A stretch of 32,527 bases of DNA from Chthoniobacterales bacterium (lineage in GTDB: Bacteria; Verrucomicrobiota; Verrucomicrobiia; Chthoniobacterales; UBA6821), in NCBI GenBank assembly GCA_019747735.1, contig JAIEQL010000027.1, positions 1 to 32,527 of the forward strand, read 5' to 3'. Under the pieces are notes generated by a model that was given only the letters and a program-made list of their open reading frames with translations, did not search any database and was not told where the DNA came from. Position 1 is the first letter of the stretch; each line of letters opens with the position of its first letter. Made by a program: the position numbers and the translations under genes. Positions 8,288 through 16,643 of the stretch are shown here, piece by piece.

Positions 8288-9097
8288 CTAGTTACTCACG
8301 TGACAGTACGCCTTCACTTCCTCCCATGAGGACGAGCGCACAAGAAGCGACGCTAAATAAGAATCAATTTTTGGAAGAGAGGAAGCATTAAGGATGTTTT
8401 GAGGTGTGGTGAGTCGAGAAAAAATCATGTGATGGAGGTGAGAGAGGGCAATGCTTTTTTTCCCGTAACCGTGGGTGCTTTTATTACTCGACCAATAGGT
8501 AATGGTCGTGACACCCTCTTTTTTTTCTAAACCGAGAAAGATGACTAAGTGACCATGTTCTTTGGCGCCGATGGTATCTGTCCAAAAAAACTTTAAAAAA
8601 TCACCCGGTTGAGCTGCCGCTAAATCGCTAAAACTAGGCCCCAGTTTTAATGAGTAAAAAAGGCGTGCTACACCTGGTCCATTGGCGTTCCAACAGCCCC
8701 AGAAGCCTTTTCCATCAGAGAGATGATTTGGTAAAAGTGCTTGGAGCGTCGATAAGGGAAGGGTCACTTTTTGCTGCTCTTGCAAAAGAAGGAGTGTTTT
8801 TAAAAAAACAAGATAGGTTGCTCCTGAACAAAAACTCGGCTCTGATTTTTTAGGAAGGATACTCATCTTCTCATTTTCAATCCTTATAGCCGTTCCGAAA
8901 TTGTTGACGGCACTAGTATCGACACCATATCCCCCACCACGCGGCATAGAATTAATGGCTGCGAGTACATAACCATTGCAGGGTGTGTTGTTTGTTGTTG
9001 CGCAAGAAACGAGATTCTCATTGTCAATGGCTCCCAGCGTGGCTAAGGTTAGCAACAGTGCACTCACAAAAAGGTCTCTTGTTGGTAGTATGCTCAT
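8288..9097 (-). CDS. Exported NlpC/P60- or CHAP-like cysteine hydrolase, uncharacterised
   Basis: A 269-residue protein. The ATG at 9095-9097 gives MSILPTRDLF and a hydrophobic stretch ending near residue 23, a plausible signal peptide; an upstream in-frame TTG is less likely. The layout resembles papain-fold cell-wall hydrolases: a candidate nucleophile in SFCSGATY (C90) followed by a helix, then AQPGDFLKFFW (163-172), HGHLVIFLG with candidate base H183, and a polar residue after YWSSN (201-205). GDF plus GH-hydrophobic-FLG is the usual order in NlpC/P60 and CHAP domains. I infer a peptidoglycan amidase/endopeptidase in the periplasm; the family is not certain. It is divergent from the gene at 9121, also a cysteine-peptidase-like protein. 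Confidence 0.6.
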   Translation of the reverse strand: MSILPTRDLFVSALLLTLATLGAIDNENLVSCATTNNTPCNGYVLAAINSMPRGGGYGVDTSAVNNFGTAIRIENEKMSILPKKSEPSFCSGATYLVFLKTLLLLQEQQKVTLPLSTLQALLPNHLSDGKGFWGCWNANGPGVARLFYSLKLGPSFSDLAAAQPGDFLKFFWTDTIGAKEHGHLVIFLGLEKKEGVTTITYWSSNKSTHGYGKKSIALSHLHHMIFSRLTTPQNILNASSLPKIDSYLASLLVRSSSWEEVKAYCHVSN

Positions 9098-9120
9098 TAT
9101 GGCAATGCATTGTAAGAGGC

Positions 9121-9783
9121 GTGACAGGCTCTGCAAGAGGGATTATAATCAAGCGTTGGAGTGTTCTTTTTTGCTTGCTCCTAGTGAGTTTGGTGATGCT
9201 CTGGTTTTGGAAGCGTCCTATTTCGGGGCACGGAGGATTGCCTATTTTGGGAAGAATAGAAATAGCGGTTCCTCCTTTTTTTCAAGAAGATCCCAAGTGG
9301 AGTAGTCTTCCCTTGGGATCGGATAATGGAGTCGATACCATTGGCAGTGCTGGATGTGCCTTGAGTTCTGCAGCAATGGTGCTCTCTTTCTATGGGATGG
9401 ATTTGGATCCTAAAAAACTTAACGATTATCTCCTTGTCCATAATGGCTATGAAGGAAACGCCTGGTTAAAATGGGAGGTAGCTGCCACTTATCCACCAAA
9501 CATTGCCGAGCATGTTTATGAAGATCTTCCTAGCTATGGCCTCATCGACTGGAATCTTTTAAAAGGAAATCCAGTGATTGTGCGGATTCGGCGTAAAACC
9601 GGCATCACTCACTTTGTCGTGATTGTCGGCAAACAAGGTCTCGATTACCTTGTGCGTGATCCTGGCGAGCAGGGGAGAGAGGGGGTCTATCCTTTTTACA
9701 AACTAAGTCCCAGTATGGAGGCCCTCCGTTATTATCGTAAGAGGACCTTTCCTCTTGAACCGATTGAAGGAACAGGAAAGTGA
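9121..9783 (+). CDS. Membrane-anchored C39-like (papain-fold) cysteine peptidase
   Basis: Read from GTG 9121, a 220-residue protein with an N-terminal hydrophobic anchor (residues 13-30) and an extracytoplasmic domain typical of peptidase C39-like families: VPPFFQEDPKWSSLPLG, candidate nucleophile in SAGCALSSAAM (C79), ITHFVVIVG (H164) and YLVRDPGE (D180), a Cys-His-Asp triad in the expected order. C39 domains cut leader peptides at double-glycine sites or act as standalone hydrolases; no ABC transporter is nearby, so a standalone enzyme is more likely. The start is uncertain: the frame is open upstream to 8983 but that part runs antisense to the neighbouring gene. GTG 9121 and ATG 9199 are the usable starts. 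Confidence 0.6.
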   Translation: MTGSARGIIIKRWSVLFCLLLVSLVMLWFWKRPISGHGGLPILGRIEIAVPPFFQEDPKWSSLPLGSDNGVDTIGSAGCALSSAAMVLSFYGMDLDPKKLNDYLLVHNGYEGNAWLKWEVAATYPPNIAEHVYEDLPSYGLIDWNLLKGNPVIVRIRRKTGITHFVVIVGKQGLDYLVRDPGEQGREGVYPFYKLSPSMEALRYYRKRTFPLEPIEGTGK

Positions 9784-9939
9784 TTGGAAAAAATAGAAGA
9801 TCGCTTTCAAAAAAACTTGCTTCTTTTCTTTTATCCAAGAAAGGTATTCATTCAGTTTAGCTTACTAAGAGTCAGAGCTCAGAGCCTATTCAAAATTGGA
9901 GCGGGTTCTCAAAAAATCAACCTTAACTTTTCTATTCTT

Positions 9940-10266
9940 ATGGCTGTTACACCTGTTAGTGGTCCTTCTCAAAACCATGTTTATGCTGCACCCAAGCTAC
10001 ACAGTACAGTTCCTTCAGGATCAGACTTTGGCCCTAATAAACCTGTTACTGCTGGCCCTGAGGCATCCCCGAATAGAAACATTCAACGGCTTCAGAAAAA
10101 CCAAGTTCAAAAATCTCAGCAACGCGAAGAGGAAAGCCAGCTTGGTAATAGTGCACTACCTCAGCAAGGCCCAAGCTCTGCTAGCGCTTTGCAACAGACG
10201 ATCAATCAAAACGTCAATTCTCATCAACTTAGTCAGCGACTTGCTGCAGCGTCAGTAAGATCCTAA
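9940..10266 (+). CDS. Small proline/glutamine-rich protein of unknown function
   Basis: A 108-residue protein from ATG 9940 (MAVTPVSGPSQNHVYAAPK). It is rich in Pro, Gln, Ser and Asn with few hydrophobic residues, so it is probably disordered. There is no signal peptide or transmembrane segment. The frame can be read upstream to a TTG at 9784, but that portion looks non-coding and lacks a good start. No family is recognised. It is followed 14 bases later by another small hydrophilic protein, suggesting a pair. An exported effector is possible, but only context suggests it. Confidence 0.5.
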   Translation: MAVTPVSGPSQNHVYAAPKLHSTVPSGSDFGPNKPVTAGPEASPNRNIQRLQKNQVQKSQQREEESQLGNSALPQQGPSSASALQQTINQNVNSHQLSQRLAAASVRS

Positions 10267-10280
10267 TTTTTTGTACCGTT

Positions 10281-10736
10281 ATGAGCGCTCCTATTCCACC
10301 ACCACCAAGAAATAATAGTAATCTCTCTTACCATCAACTATCCTCCATTTCTCAAGGTCAAGGTCATGCTGGAACTTCCTGGTCTGGTGGTCCTAACAAA
10401 ATAAAAAACAATCCTATTGGTGGGCACTATGCTGGACACTATGGGCTTAGTGCTGGCGCCAAAATGCCAATAAACCAAGATGATGAAGATTTTTCAGCTG
10501 ATGCACCGGTAAGAAAGCTCGTGGAGCAGCAATTTGAAAGCGCTGGCATTAGACCGATTAGTTCAAAAAAGAGTGACTATAAAGAAATCGATGCGTTGGG
10601 CGAAGAGATTCCGGAAGAGGGACATGATTTAGAAAAGGAGATGTCCTCTGCTCACCATCACCAGGAGATAAGTAAGCATTTAGCTGATCAATCGAAAAAG
10701 ATAAGCAACCATTTTGACACCATCGCGCTGCGATGA
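10281..10736 (+). CDS. Hydrophilic protein of unknown function
   Basis: A 151-residue protein starting MSAPIPPPPRNNSN. The first 60 residues are rich in Pro, Gly, Ser, His and Asn with short G-H-Y patterns (GGHYAGHYGLSAGA), and are probably disordered. The second half is acidic and helix-prone (residues 70-151, ending SKKISNHFDTIALR) and may form a short coiled coil. No signal peptide, membrane segment or known domain was recognised. It is probably co-transcribed with the gene at 9940. No function is proposed. Confidence 0.5.
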   Translation: MSAPIPPPPRNNSNLSYHQLSSISQGQGHAGTSWSGGPNKIKNNPIGGHYAGHYGLSAGAKMPINQDDEDFSADAPVRKLVEQQFESAGIRPISSKKSDYKEIDALGEEIPEEGHDLEKEMSSAHHHQEISKHLADQSKKISNHFDTIALR

Positions 10737-10751
10737 GTTGAAGTCGAAGTT

Positions 10752-10777
10752 ATTTTTCCCTTTTTTTGGGGAAAAAT
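10752..10777. terminator. Stem-loop terminator between convergent genes
   Basis: Inverted repeat atttttccc / gggaaaaat with a T-rich loop (10761-10768). The A/T-rich outer stem gives U-runs on either strand, so it could end transcription of the plus-strand gene ending at 10736 and of the minus-strand gene ending at 10849. A second hairpin, accaacg-aca-cgttggt at 10823-10839, lies between it and the minus-strand stop and has no T-run. Confidence 0.55.
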
Positions 10778-10848
10778 TTAAAAAGCAATAGAAGCTTAGC
10801 CTTCAACTTTAACTGTTTCTATACCAACGACACGTTGGTCTAAAAACC

Positions 10849-11442
10849 TCACGGAGCTTTGTAGTGAAGGCTAATAAGACGATAAGATTGGTGGAAATCT
10901 TCAGCAGAGAAGAGGAAAAGATCTAAGTTGCAGGAAGCCTGCCCCCATTCATAACCCAGGAGCGAGGTAGTGATTTCTGGTGGGTTATTTTTTTTGGGAG
11001 AAGGCTGTGTAAGAAGACTTCCTGCTCCATACTTTTCGTCATACATTCTACGAAAAGAATTAAAAAAAGCCTCAAAGTTTTCTTTTTTCCACCCTGGATT
11101 GCCGTAACGATATTCGATCTCTACAAGGGAGTTTTTTTTATAAATAAAAAGAGTCTCTTTGAGTGCTGTGCCCAAAAGACCATGGACAGTGATAATAGTT
11201 TTATCTCCGACTTCTTCTTGATTAACAATAGTAAACCCTCCTGGTTTAGCCATGATCTCTAGACTTTGAGGCAGGTCTCCCCAAGCAAGGCTGAGGGGAA
11301 TTCTAATATTTTGATGGTGATTTTCGTGAGCCAATGAAAGAGAGCTCATCACCCAACCTGCAAAAAGAGCTTTCCTAACACAAGCAAAGCCTTTTTTTCT
11401 CCCGTTAGTAAGTCTTGAAAGTATTTTCACGAACCGATACAT
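10849..11442 (-). CDS. Probable exported protein of unknown function
   Basis: A 197-residue protein from ATG 11440-11442, chosen because a strong ribosome-binding site (gaggggg, 6 bases before the ATG) precedes it. The N-terminus is basic and then hydrophobic (KALFAGWVMSSLSLAHE, residues 24-40), fitting a long signal peptide cleaved near residue 38. The mature part has alternating beta-type segments (FTIVNQEEVGDKTIITVHG, ETLFIYKKNSLVEIEYRYG) and an aromatic-rich helix (ENFEAFFNSFRRMYDEKYG). No known family is recognised. Gene order gives no functional clue, as it stands alone between convergent and divergent neighbours. Confidence 0.55.
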   Translation of the reverse strand: MYRFVKILSRLTNGRKKGFACVRKALFAGWVMSSLSLAHENHHQNIRIPLSLAWGDLPQSLEIMAKPGGFTIVNQEEVGDKTIITVHGLLGTALKETLFIYKKNSLVEIEYRYGNPGWKKENFEAFFNSFRRMYDEKYGAGSLLTQPSPKKNNPPEITTSLLGYEWGQASCNLDLFLFSAEDFHQSYRLISLHYKAP

Positions 11443-11519
11443 ATAATCCCCCTCGCTTTTCTCCAAAATAGAAATCAGCTACTAAAATGAGAGGGTAAAC
11501 GAATAGAGGTTAAAAAGCT

Positions 11520-11640
11520 ATAATCCTAAAAACGTGAATGGAAACAGAAAATCTGACGCAATATACTCGACCTTAAAAATCTTTTTTAGATCAAGTCCTT
11601 ACGCCATATTTCCCATTTCCATTCACGTTTTTAGGATAAT
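11520..11640. repeat. Family E palindromic element upstream of brnQ
   Basis: A 121-bp element with 22-bp terminal inverted repeats (11520-11541 and 11619-11640; core aaaaacgtgaatgg) differing at one position. Its right half recurs at about 26489-26554, upstream of tolB. In both cases the downstream gene is on the plus strand, so the element could carry a promoter, though none was identified with confidence. Confidence 0.8.
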
Positions 11641-11660
11641 CTACAGCCCTTGTACAAATC

Positions 11661-12818
11661 ATGACTTTTCCCGAATTTAAAAAAATCCTCATCACTGGGT
11701 TTGCTATGTTTGCGATGCTTTTTGGTTCTGGCAATGTCATTTTTCCTCTCATTTTAGGACGAGATGCTGGCAATCAGATTTTTTTTGGGCTCGTTGGATT
11801 TTTACTCACAGCAGTTTTAGTTCCGCTATTGGGATTGTTTTCTACCATGCTAAGTCATGGTGATTATAAGGCGCTCTTAGCTCCTCTTGGAAAAATCCCT
11901 TCTTTTTTCATTATCTTCATTTGCATGTTACTGTTGGGGCCCTTTGCAATAGCGCCTCGGTGTGTGACTATTTCTTATGCTGCGATCAAGACGCACTATC
12001 CTTCACTTAGCCTAGGTTTTTTTAGCGTTCTTTGTGCGATCTTTATTTTTATTGCTGCTGTCAAAAAAAATATGATTGTTGACCTGCTTGGCAGATTTTT
12101 AGGACCTATCAAGATAGCACTTCTATTCTTTATTATCATCAAGGGCCTTTGTTCTCCAGTTCACATGGGAACAGCGACTTTGACAAAGATGCAAGGATTT
12201 GTTCAAGGGATTTTATCTGGTTACGGAACGTGCGATCTCTTGGGGGTTATTTTTCTCTCTGGATTAATTCTTAGTCGATTGCAAGCGGGGATGCAGCCTG
12301 AAAAAAGAAAAAGTTCCTTGGCGATCATTAAATACGGATTGCAAGCCAGTGCTATTGGTGGGCTTCTTTTGGCATTAGTCTACATGGGCTTTTGTGTGGT
12401 TGCTGGATTTTATGGAGAGCAGCTGATGACTGTTGAACGAGGTGATCTTTTTAGCACGCTGGCAGTTTTGGTGATGGGAGAGGGAGGGGGACTGCTCGCC
12501 AATGTGACTATTGCCATCTCCTGTATCGCTACAGCTATTGCTCTATCGGCAGTCTTTGCCATGTACTTGCACAAAGACTTATTCGATGGACGCATCAGCT
12601 ATGTGAGTGCATTAGCGATCACCTCGGTCATTACAGCTTGCATGGCTTGTTTGGGATTCAGCGGCATCATGAACGCCCTTAGCCCTATTATTCAAGTTAT
12701 CTATCCTGTTTTAATTGTTTATGTTCTTTGGAACATCGCAGTCAAACTATGGAAGTTGAAAATGCACCAACGACTTTCCATTACCATGAAACCTGAGAGC
12801 GGTGACTGGGATGAGTAG
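11661..12818 (+). CDS. brnQ: Branched-chain amino acid transporter BrnQ (LIVCS family)
   Basis: A 385-residue polytopic inner-membrane protein. The first helix contains FAMLFGSGNVIFPLILG, the hallmark of the BrnQ/LIVCS family, which takes up leucine, isoleucine and valine with Na+ or H+. About ten to twelve hydrophobic segments follow, including LGPFAIAPRCVTISY, also conserved in the family. At 385 residues it is somewhat shorter than the 439 of E. coli BrnQ; the last hydrophobic segment ends near residue 365. The ATG lies 20 bases after a family E repeat. A second amino acid permease follows on the same strand after 92 bases. Confidence 0.9.
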   Translation: MTFPEFKKILITGFAMFAMLFGSGNVIFPLILGRDAGNQIFFGLVGFLLTAVLVPLLGLFSTMLSHGDYKALLAPLGKIPSFFIIFICMLLLGPFAIAPRCVTISYAAIKTHYPSLSLGFFSVLCAIFIFIAAVKKNMIVDLLGRFLGPIKIALLFFIIIKGLCSPVHMGTATLTKMQGFVQGILSGYGTCDLLGVIFLSGLILSRLQAGMQPEKRKSSLAIIKYGLQASAIGGLLLALVYMGFCVVAGFYGEQLMTVERGDLFSTLAVLVMGEGGGLLANVTIAISCIATAIALSAVFAMYLHKDLFDGRISYVSALAITSVITACMACLGFSGIMNALSPIIQVIYPVLIVYVLWNIAVKLWKLKMHQRLSITMKPESGDWDE

Positions 12819-12910
12819 AAAAGGAGGTTTATCTAACCTTATTTTCTTCAAAAAGAACTTCACTGTTCTTAAGTAAATAAAAGTCTCCTAATCACAATCA
12901 TTCTTCTTCT

Positions 12911-14233
12911 ATGAAAAAGTCCCCCCGTAAAGTTGGTCTCCTCACCTGTATTTTTTTAGTAGCAGCTACGATGGTTGGAAATGGTATCTACACAAGTCTT
13001 GGAATGCAGCTGACCACTATTTCGTGTGGATTTACGATTCTGGCTCTTTGGGGTTTAGGTGGTCTTTGTGCCTTGTGCGGCGCCCTTTCTTATGCAGAGC
13101 TTGCTGCTCAAATGCCCCATTCAGGAGGAGAGTATTATTATTTTTCAAAAATATATCACCCCGCCCTCGGCATGATGGCCGGTATTGTGGCTCAGATTGC
13201 CGGTTGTATAGGACCTATTGCTTTAGCAAGTATGGCCTTTGGGACTTATTTTCAAGCATTGTGTCCACAAATAAACCCGCTTTACTCCTCCGTTCTTTTG
13301 GTGACGCTGGTGACTCTCTTTCACTTGGTTAATTTAGGAGTAAGTGCCGTTTTTCAAGACCTCACCACAGGATTGAAATTTCTTTTAATTGGGTTTCTCT
13401 GCTACCTGGGATTTCGTTATGCAGTTTCTCCTCTTGCAATATTGCTCCCTTCAAAGCTTGCCTTCAAAGAGCTCTGGCAGCCTAGCTCTGGAGTGACATT
13501 GCTTTTTTGCTACTATTCTTACTCCGGCTGGAATGCCGCTACGTACATTGCTGATGAAGTCATGACTTCTCAAAAAACCGTGGGCCGTTCCTTAATCATC
13601 GGTACCTTACTAGTAACTGTTGTCTATTTAGTCATGAATACTGTTTTTCTCATGGCCGCTCCCGTAGAAGAATTACGGGGTGTTTTGGATGTAGGGCGTG
13701 TTGTGGCCACTCATTTGCTTGGCCCTCAAGGGGGGCGTATTTTATCGCTACTCATTGCAGTTGGCTTAGTGGCTAGTGTCAGCGCCATGACCATCATAGG
13801 TCCTCGTATTATGGAAATGATGGGAAAGGACCTGAGCGTGTTACGCTGGTTTGGCCAGGTTTCCAAAGAAAATATCCCCATTCGAGCAACGCTTTTTCAA
13901 TACGTTATGGTTCTTGTTTTACTAGTGACATCCTCCTTCAAAATAGTTTTGGTCAGCACTCAATTTGCGATCATCTCTTGCGAGCTCTTGGGGGTGCTTA
14001 GCGTGATGATGCTTAGAAGAAAGAATGCTGCATCTCGCATAAAAGCAACAGGCTTCCAATGCCCATTTTATCCGCTTCCGCAGCTCTTTTTTGCCTTAGT
14101 CAGCATCATGGCTTTGGTCTACACGGCAGTGACCAATTGGTTGGAAGCTTTGCCAGGAGTGGGACTTATTGTAGTAAGTTTGCTAGCTTATACCCTCATT
14201 CAAAGAAAAACGGACCACCGTTACTCGATCTGA
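12911..14233 (+). CDS. APC-superfamily amino acid permease
   Basis: A 440-residue protein with about twelve hydrophobic segments. Helix 1 has MVGNGIYTSLG, the unwound G-x-G-I-[FY] substrate-binding motif of APC transporters. ALWGLGGLCALCGALSYAELAAQMPHSGGEYYY (written here only as landmarks: ALWGLGGL, ALSYAELA, SGGEYYY) is the helix 2-3 consensus, and YYSYSGWNAATYIADEV is the conserved helix 6 region. By resemblance it belongs near the L-type/AdiC groups; the substrate and whether it exchanges or imports cannot be read from the sequence. Its 3' end overlaps an imperfect hairpin that runs into the pfkA leader. Confidence 0.87.
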   Translation: MKKSPRKVGLLTCIFLVAATMVGNGIYTSLGMQLTTISCGFTILALWGLGGLCALCGALSYAELAAQMPHSGGEYYYFSKIYHPALGMMAGIVAQIAGCIGPIALASMAFGTYFQALCPQINPLYSSVLLVTLVTLFHLVNLGVSAVFQDLTTGLKFLLIGFLCYLGFRYAVSPLAILLPSKLAFKELWQPSSGVTLLFCYYSYSGWNAATYIADEVMTSQKTVGRSLIIGTLLVTVVYLVMNTVFLMAAPVEELRGVLDVGRVVATHLLGPQGGRILSLLIAVGLVASVSAMTIIGPRIMEMMGKDLSVLRWFGQVSKENIPIRATLFQYVMVLVLLVTSSFKIVLVSTQFAIISCELLGVLSVMMLRRKNAASRIKATGFQCPFYPLPQLFFALVSIMALVYTAVTNWLEALPGVGLIVVSLLAYTLIQRKTDHRYSI

Positions 14234-14262
14234 AAAAACCAAAAAACAGATCGCGATGGTCC
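14212..14262. promoter_or_regulatory. Imperfect long hairpin between permease and pfkA
   Basis: ggaccaccg and cgatggtcc pair outside cgatctg / cagatcg, with an A-rich loop (14232-14246). It starts in the last codons of the permease and ends about 75 bases before the pfkA ATG. There is no T-run on the plus strand. It may be a processing or attenuation structure; the role is not shown. Confidence 0.35.
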
Positions 14263-14337
14263 GCTATTATCAATAAACCTATAACGATAGACCGTAAAAA
14301 GAACTTTACGTTCAAAATATTTTCAACTTTTTTTAAA

Positions 14338-15336
14338 ATGTTCAAAAATATAGCTGTTCTTACTTCCGGAGGAGATGCCCCAGGGATGAATCCTGTCATT
14401 CGTGCTATCGTTCGCACTTCCTTAGAAAGCGGCTGTGAGGTCCATGGTATCAGTAATGGTTTTGATGGAATCTTCGAAGGGGCTATTGAAAAATTAAGTG
14501 GCACTATTCTTTCAGGAATGATCGATCGCGGCGGGACTATTTTGCAATCGAGTCGCTGCAAGCGCTTTTATGATCCTGCGGGCATTGATGAAGCAAAAAA
14601 GCGGCTTCTTGAGCTTGGTGTCCAAGGTTTGGTGGTGATTGGTGGCGATGGCTCTCTTACTGGAGCTCGCGAACTCCATCGACGTGGTTTTCCTGTTATT
14701 GGAATCCCTGCAAGCATTGATAATGACATGCTTGGTACTGAAATGGCTATTGGTGCCGATACCGCCGCCAATACAATTATGCAACTCATCGATCGGATTC
14801 GCGATACGGCACGTTCTCATCGCCGCTGTTTTCTTATTGAAGTGATGGGCCGCAACTCTGGCTATTTGGCCTTGACCACAGCAGTGAGCTGTGGCGCTGA
14901 AGTAGCTGTTATTCCGGAATTCGCCTGCAATATGCGCCGCATCGCCAACATGCTCCGCTCTCGTTTTAAAAAAACACGTGATAACTCTATCATCGTCCTT
15001 GCTGAGGGAGTTTGTGATGCCGACACTTTTATTAAGCGCATGCTCGAGGAAGAAAAAGGGGTTCCTTTTGATCAGGAAATTAGGAAAACTGTGCTTGGCC
15101 ATGTCCAACGGGGCGGCAGTCCTACGCACTTTGATCGTGTTCTAGGAGCTCGCTTTGGAGAAATGGCAGTGATGGGATTGCTCCAGGGAGAAAGTGGCAC
15201 CATGACAGGGCTAGTGAAGAATCACGTTACCTTAGTCGATCTTGATAAGGTGATCGGATTTAAAAAACAACCAGCTCCAGAGCTCATTCGATTGGCAAGA
15301 CACCTGCAGATTGAGTTTGGGGATCCGGTGGAGTAG
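14338..15336 (+). CDS. pfkA: ATP-dependent 6-phosphofructokinase
   Basis: A 332-residue glycolytic enzyme converting fructose-6-phosphate to fructose-1,6-bisphosphate. The N-terminus is MFKNIAVLTSGGDAPGMN, the PFK phosphate-binding loop. GGDGS (102-106) has Gly where pyrophosphate-dependent enzymes have Asp, favouring ATP as donor. IPASIDND (123-130) carries the catalytic Asp128, with Ala where many ATP enzymes have Gly. EVMGRNSGYLAL and LGHVQRGGSPTHFDR are substrate-binding signatures. The start at 14338 gives a normal N-terminus; the frame is open further upstream to 14059, but that part overlaps the permease and has no PFK similarity. The last 53 bases overlap the convergent EamA gene. Confidence 0.93.
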   Translation: MFKNIAVLTSGGDAPGMNPVIRAIVRTSLESGCEVHGISNGFDGIFEGAIEKLSGTILSGMIDRGGTILQSSRCKRFYDPAGIDEAKKRLLELGVQGLVVIGGDGSLTGARELHRRGFPVIGIPASIDNDMLGTEMAIGADTAANTIMQLIDRIRDTARSHRRCFLIEVMGRNSGYLALTTAVSCGAEVAVIPEFACNMRRIANMLRSRFKKTRDNSIIVLAEGVCDADTFIKRMLEEEKGVPFDQEIRKTVLGHVQRGGSPTHFDRVLGARFGEMAVMGLLQGESGTMTGLVKNHVTLVDLDKVIGFKKQPAPELIRLARHLQIEFGDPVE

Positions 15337-16222
15337 GTTCTTTCCCTTTTGTATTGAGAAGATAGGCCCCAAAGAGCGTGATGCTTCCGCCTGCGAGTGC
15401 AGTGAGAGAAGGAAATTCCCCAAGAAAAAGCCACCCTAAGACAATAGCCATGATAGGCATGAAAAACATACAACTGACAACTTGTGCCATGGGAATTTTG
15501 GTAGCTGCGTAGGCATAGAGCAGGTAAGAAAGTGCTCCAGGAATAATTCCTAAGAAAACCATGTTGAGCAAGGGGCCTGCAGGAACAACAGCAAAAGTTT
15601 CCAGAAAACCACCGCTCAGCGGCACAAGAGCGATAGCCCCAATCCAAATAGACCATGTAGTAATCTCAATTGGTGAGTAATGGCGCAGCATTCGTTTCAT
15701 GAGAAGCCCATAAATAGAGGCGCTGATCATGGCTAAGATTACGAGTGATGCTCCCTTTGAAAAATGAAAGGACTCATGTCCTCCACTTGCTGTGAGCGTA
15801 ACTCCACAAAAAGCTAAGAAGATGCCAATCCAACCAATCAGCTTTAATTTTTCGTGGAAAAAAACCCAAGCTCCCAGCGCAATGAGAATGGGAAGGATGG
15901 CCCCAATGAGAGCAGTAGTGCCGGCAGGAAGTGTTTGTTCTCCTTGGTTGAGGAAAAAATTATAAATAGAAAACCCTGTAATACCCATGATGACAATAGT
16001 CAACCAGTGTCGCTTTGCAGGCCATCGAGCTCCCTTCCAAGCCCAGACGGGAAGGAGCACCATGGAGGCAATCAGATAACGACCGAATGCCAGTTGACCT
16101 GGTGTATAAGCATAAATAGCGGCGCGAATGCCAACCCAGCTCCAGCCCCAGCCCAGAGCCGTTGCGGCTAGGCTCAGATAAACAATCCATTTTTGGGAAG
16201 TAGAGAGAGAATAATCAGACAT
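15284..16222 (-). CDS. EamA/DMT-family transporter
   Basis: A 312-residue protein with ten hydrophobic segments arranged as two EamA repeats (about residues 12-145 and 157-290). Family features include GWGWSWVGIRAAIY near the start, LAFGRYLIASMVLLP, ending the first half with FFHEKLKLIGWIGIFLAFCGV, and in the second half LLYAYAATKIPMAQVVS, with LGWLFLGEFPSLTALAGG near the end. Members export amino acids, metabolites or nucleotide sugars; the substrate here is unknown. The final 18 codons are antisense to the 3' end of pfkA, which is unusual but both frames look real: the last helix ends before the overlap, leaving a hydrophilic tail. Confidence 0.85.
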   Translation of the reverse strand: MSDYSLSTSQKWIVYLSLAATALGWGWSWVGIRAAIYAYTPGQLAFGRYLIASMVLLPVWAWKGARWPAKRHWLTIVIMGITGFSIYNFFLNQGEQTLPAGTTALIGAILPILIALGAWVFFHEKLKLIGWIGIFLAFCGVTLTASGGHESFHFSKGASLVILAMISASIYGLLMKRMLRHYSPIEITTWSIWIGAIALVPLSGGFLETFAVVPAGPLLNMVFLGIIPGALSYLLYAYAATKIPMAQVVSCMFFMPIMAIVLGWLFLGEFPSLTALAGGSITLFGAYLLNTKGKEPTPPDPQTQSAGVLPIE

Positions 16223-16314
16223 CGAGGGAGTATCGTTTATTTTTGAACAAATAGATAGAAAGAAGAAAAAATTTTCGTGACGTGATGTTCTATTTTAGGA
16301 ATTGTCTTTACCCT

Positions 16315-16635
16315 ATGAAAAACTTTTCCACTCTTTTAATTGTTTTATTGGTGAGCCTATCTATTTTTTCTGTAGCTTTTGCTCAAGAAGCAATGACAGC
16401 TGCGGCGCCTACTGCCAGTGCCACAGCAGCCCCTTATCCCCTTACTAACTGTATTGTCTCGGGTGACAAACTAGGAGGTCCCATGGGAGGGCCTGTCGTA
16501 GAACATTACCAAGGAGAAGAAGTTCAGTTTTGTTGCAAAGATTGCGTTAATGATTTTCAAAAAGATCCCCAGAAGTACTTAAAACGCCTCCACGAAGCTG
16601 CTGCTAAGACTCAGAAAGTGAAGAGTGAAGGGTAA
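16315..16635 (+). CDS. Exported small TRASH/YHS-like metal-binding protein
   Basis: A 106-residue protein from ATG 16315, chosen because it gives a clean signal peptide (residues 1-24, ending VAFAQ); an upstream ATG at 16282 would add 11 residues. After a low-complexity Ala/Thr stretch it reads NCIVSGDKLGG, then VQFCCKDCVNDFQKDPQKYL. The cysteines C46, C73, C74 and C77 with the F-x2-DP-x-KYL ending match TRASH/YHS-type heavy-metal-binding modules. Proteins with the YPLT-C-VSG-KLG wording are, to my memory, common in Verrucomicrobia and Planctomycetes. Role inferred: periplasmic metal handling or sensing. A family A repeat starts 8 bases after its stop. Confidence 0.75.
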   Translation: MKNFSTLLIVLLVSLSIFSVAFAQEAMTAAAPTASATAAPYPLTNCIVSGDKLGGPMGGPVVEHYQGEEVQFCCKDCVNDFQKDPQKYLKRLHEAAAKTQKVKSEG

Positions 16636-16643
16636 CTGGCGTA

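Noticed and set aside
12853..12870. Hairpin aagaac-ttcact-gttctt between brnQ and the permease as a terminator
   Set aside because: The stem is only 6 bp with no T-run on the plus strand; a T-run is present only for the strand without a gene.
14059..14337. An N-terminal extension of PfkA by 93 residues
   Set aside because: It overlaps the permease in another frame, crosses a hairpin leader, and has no PFK similarity; MFKNIAVLTSGGDAPG is the normal start.
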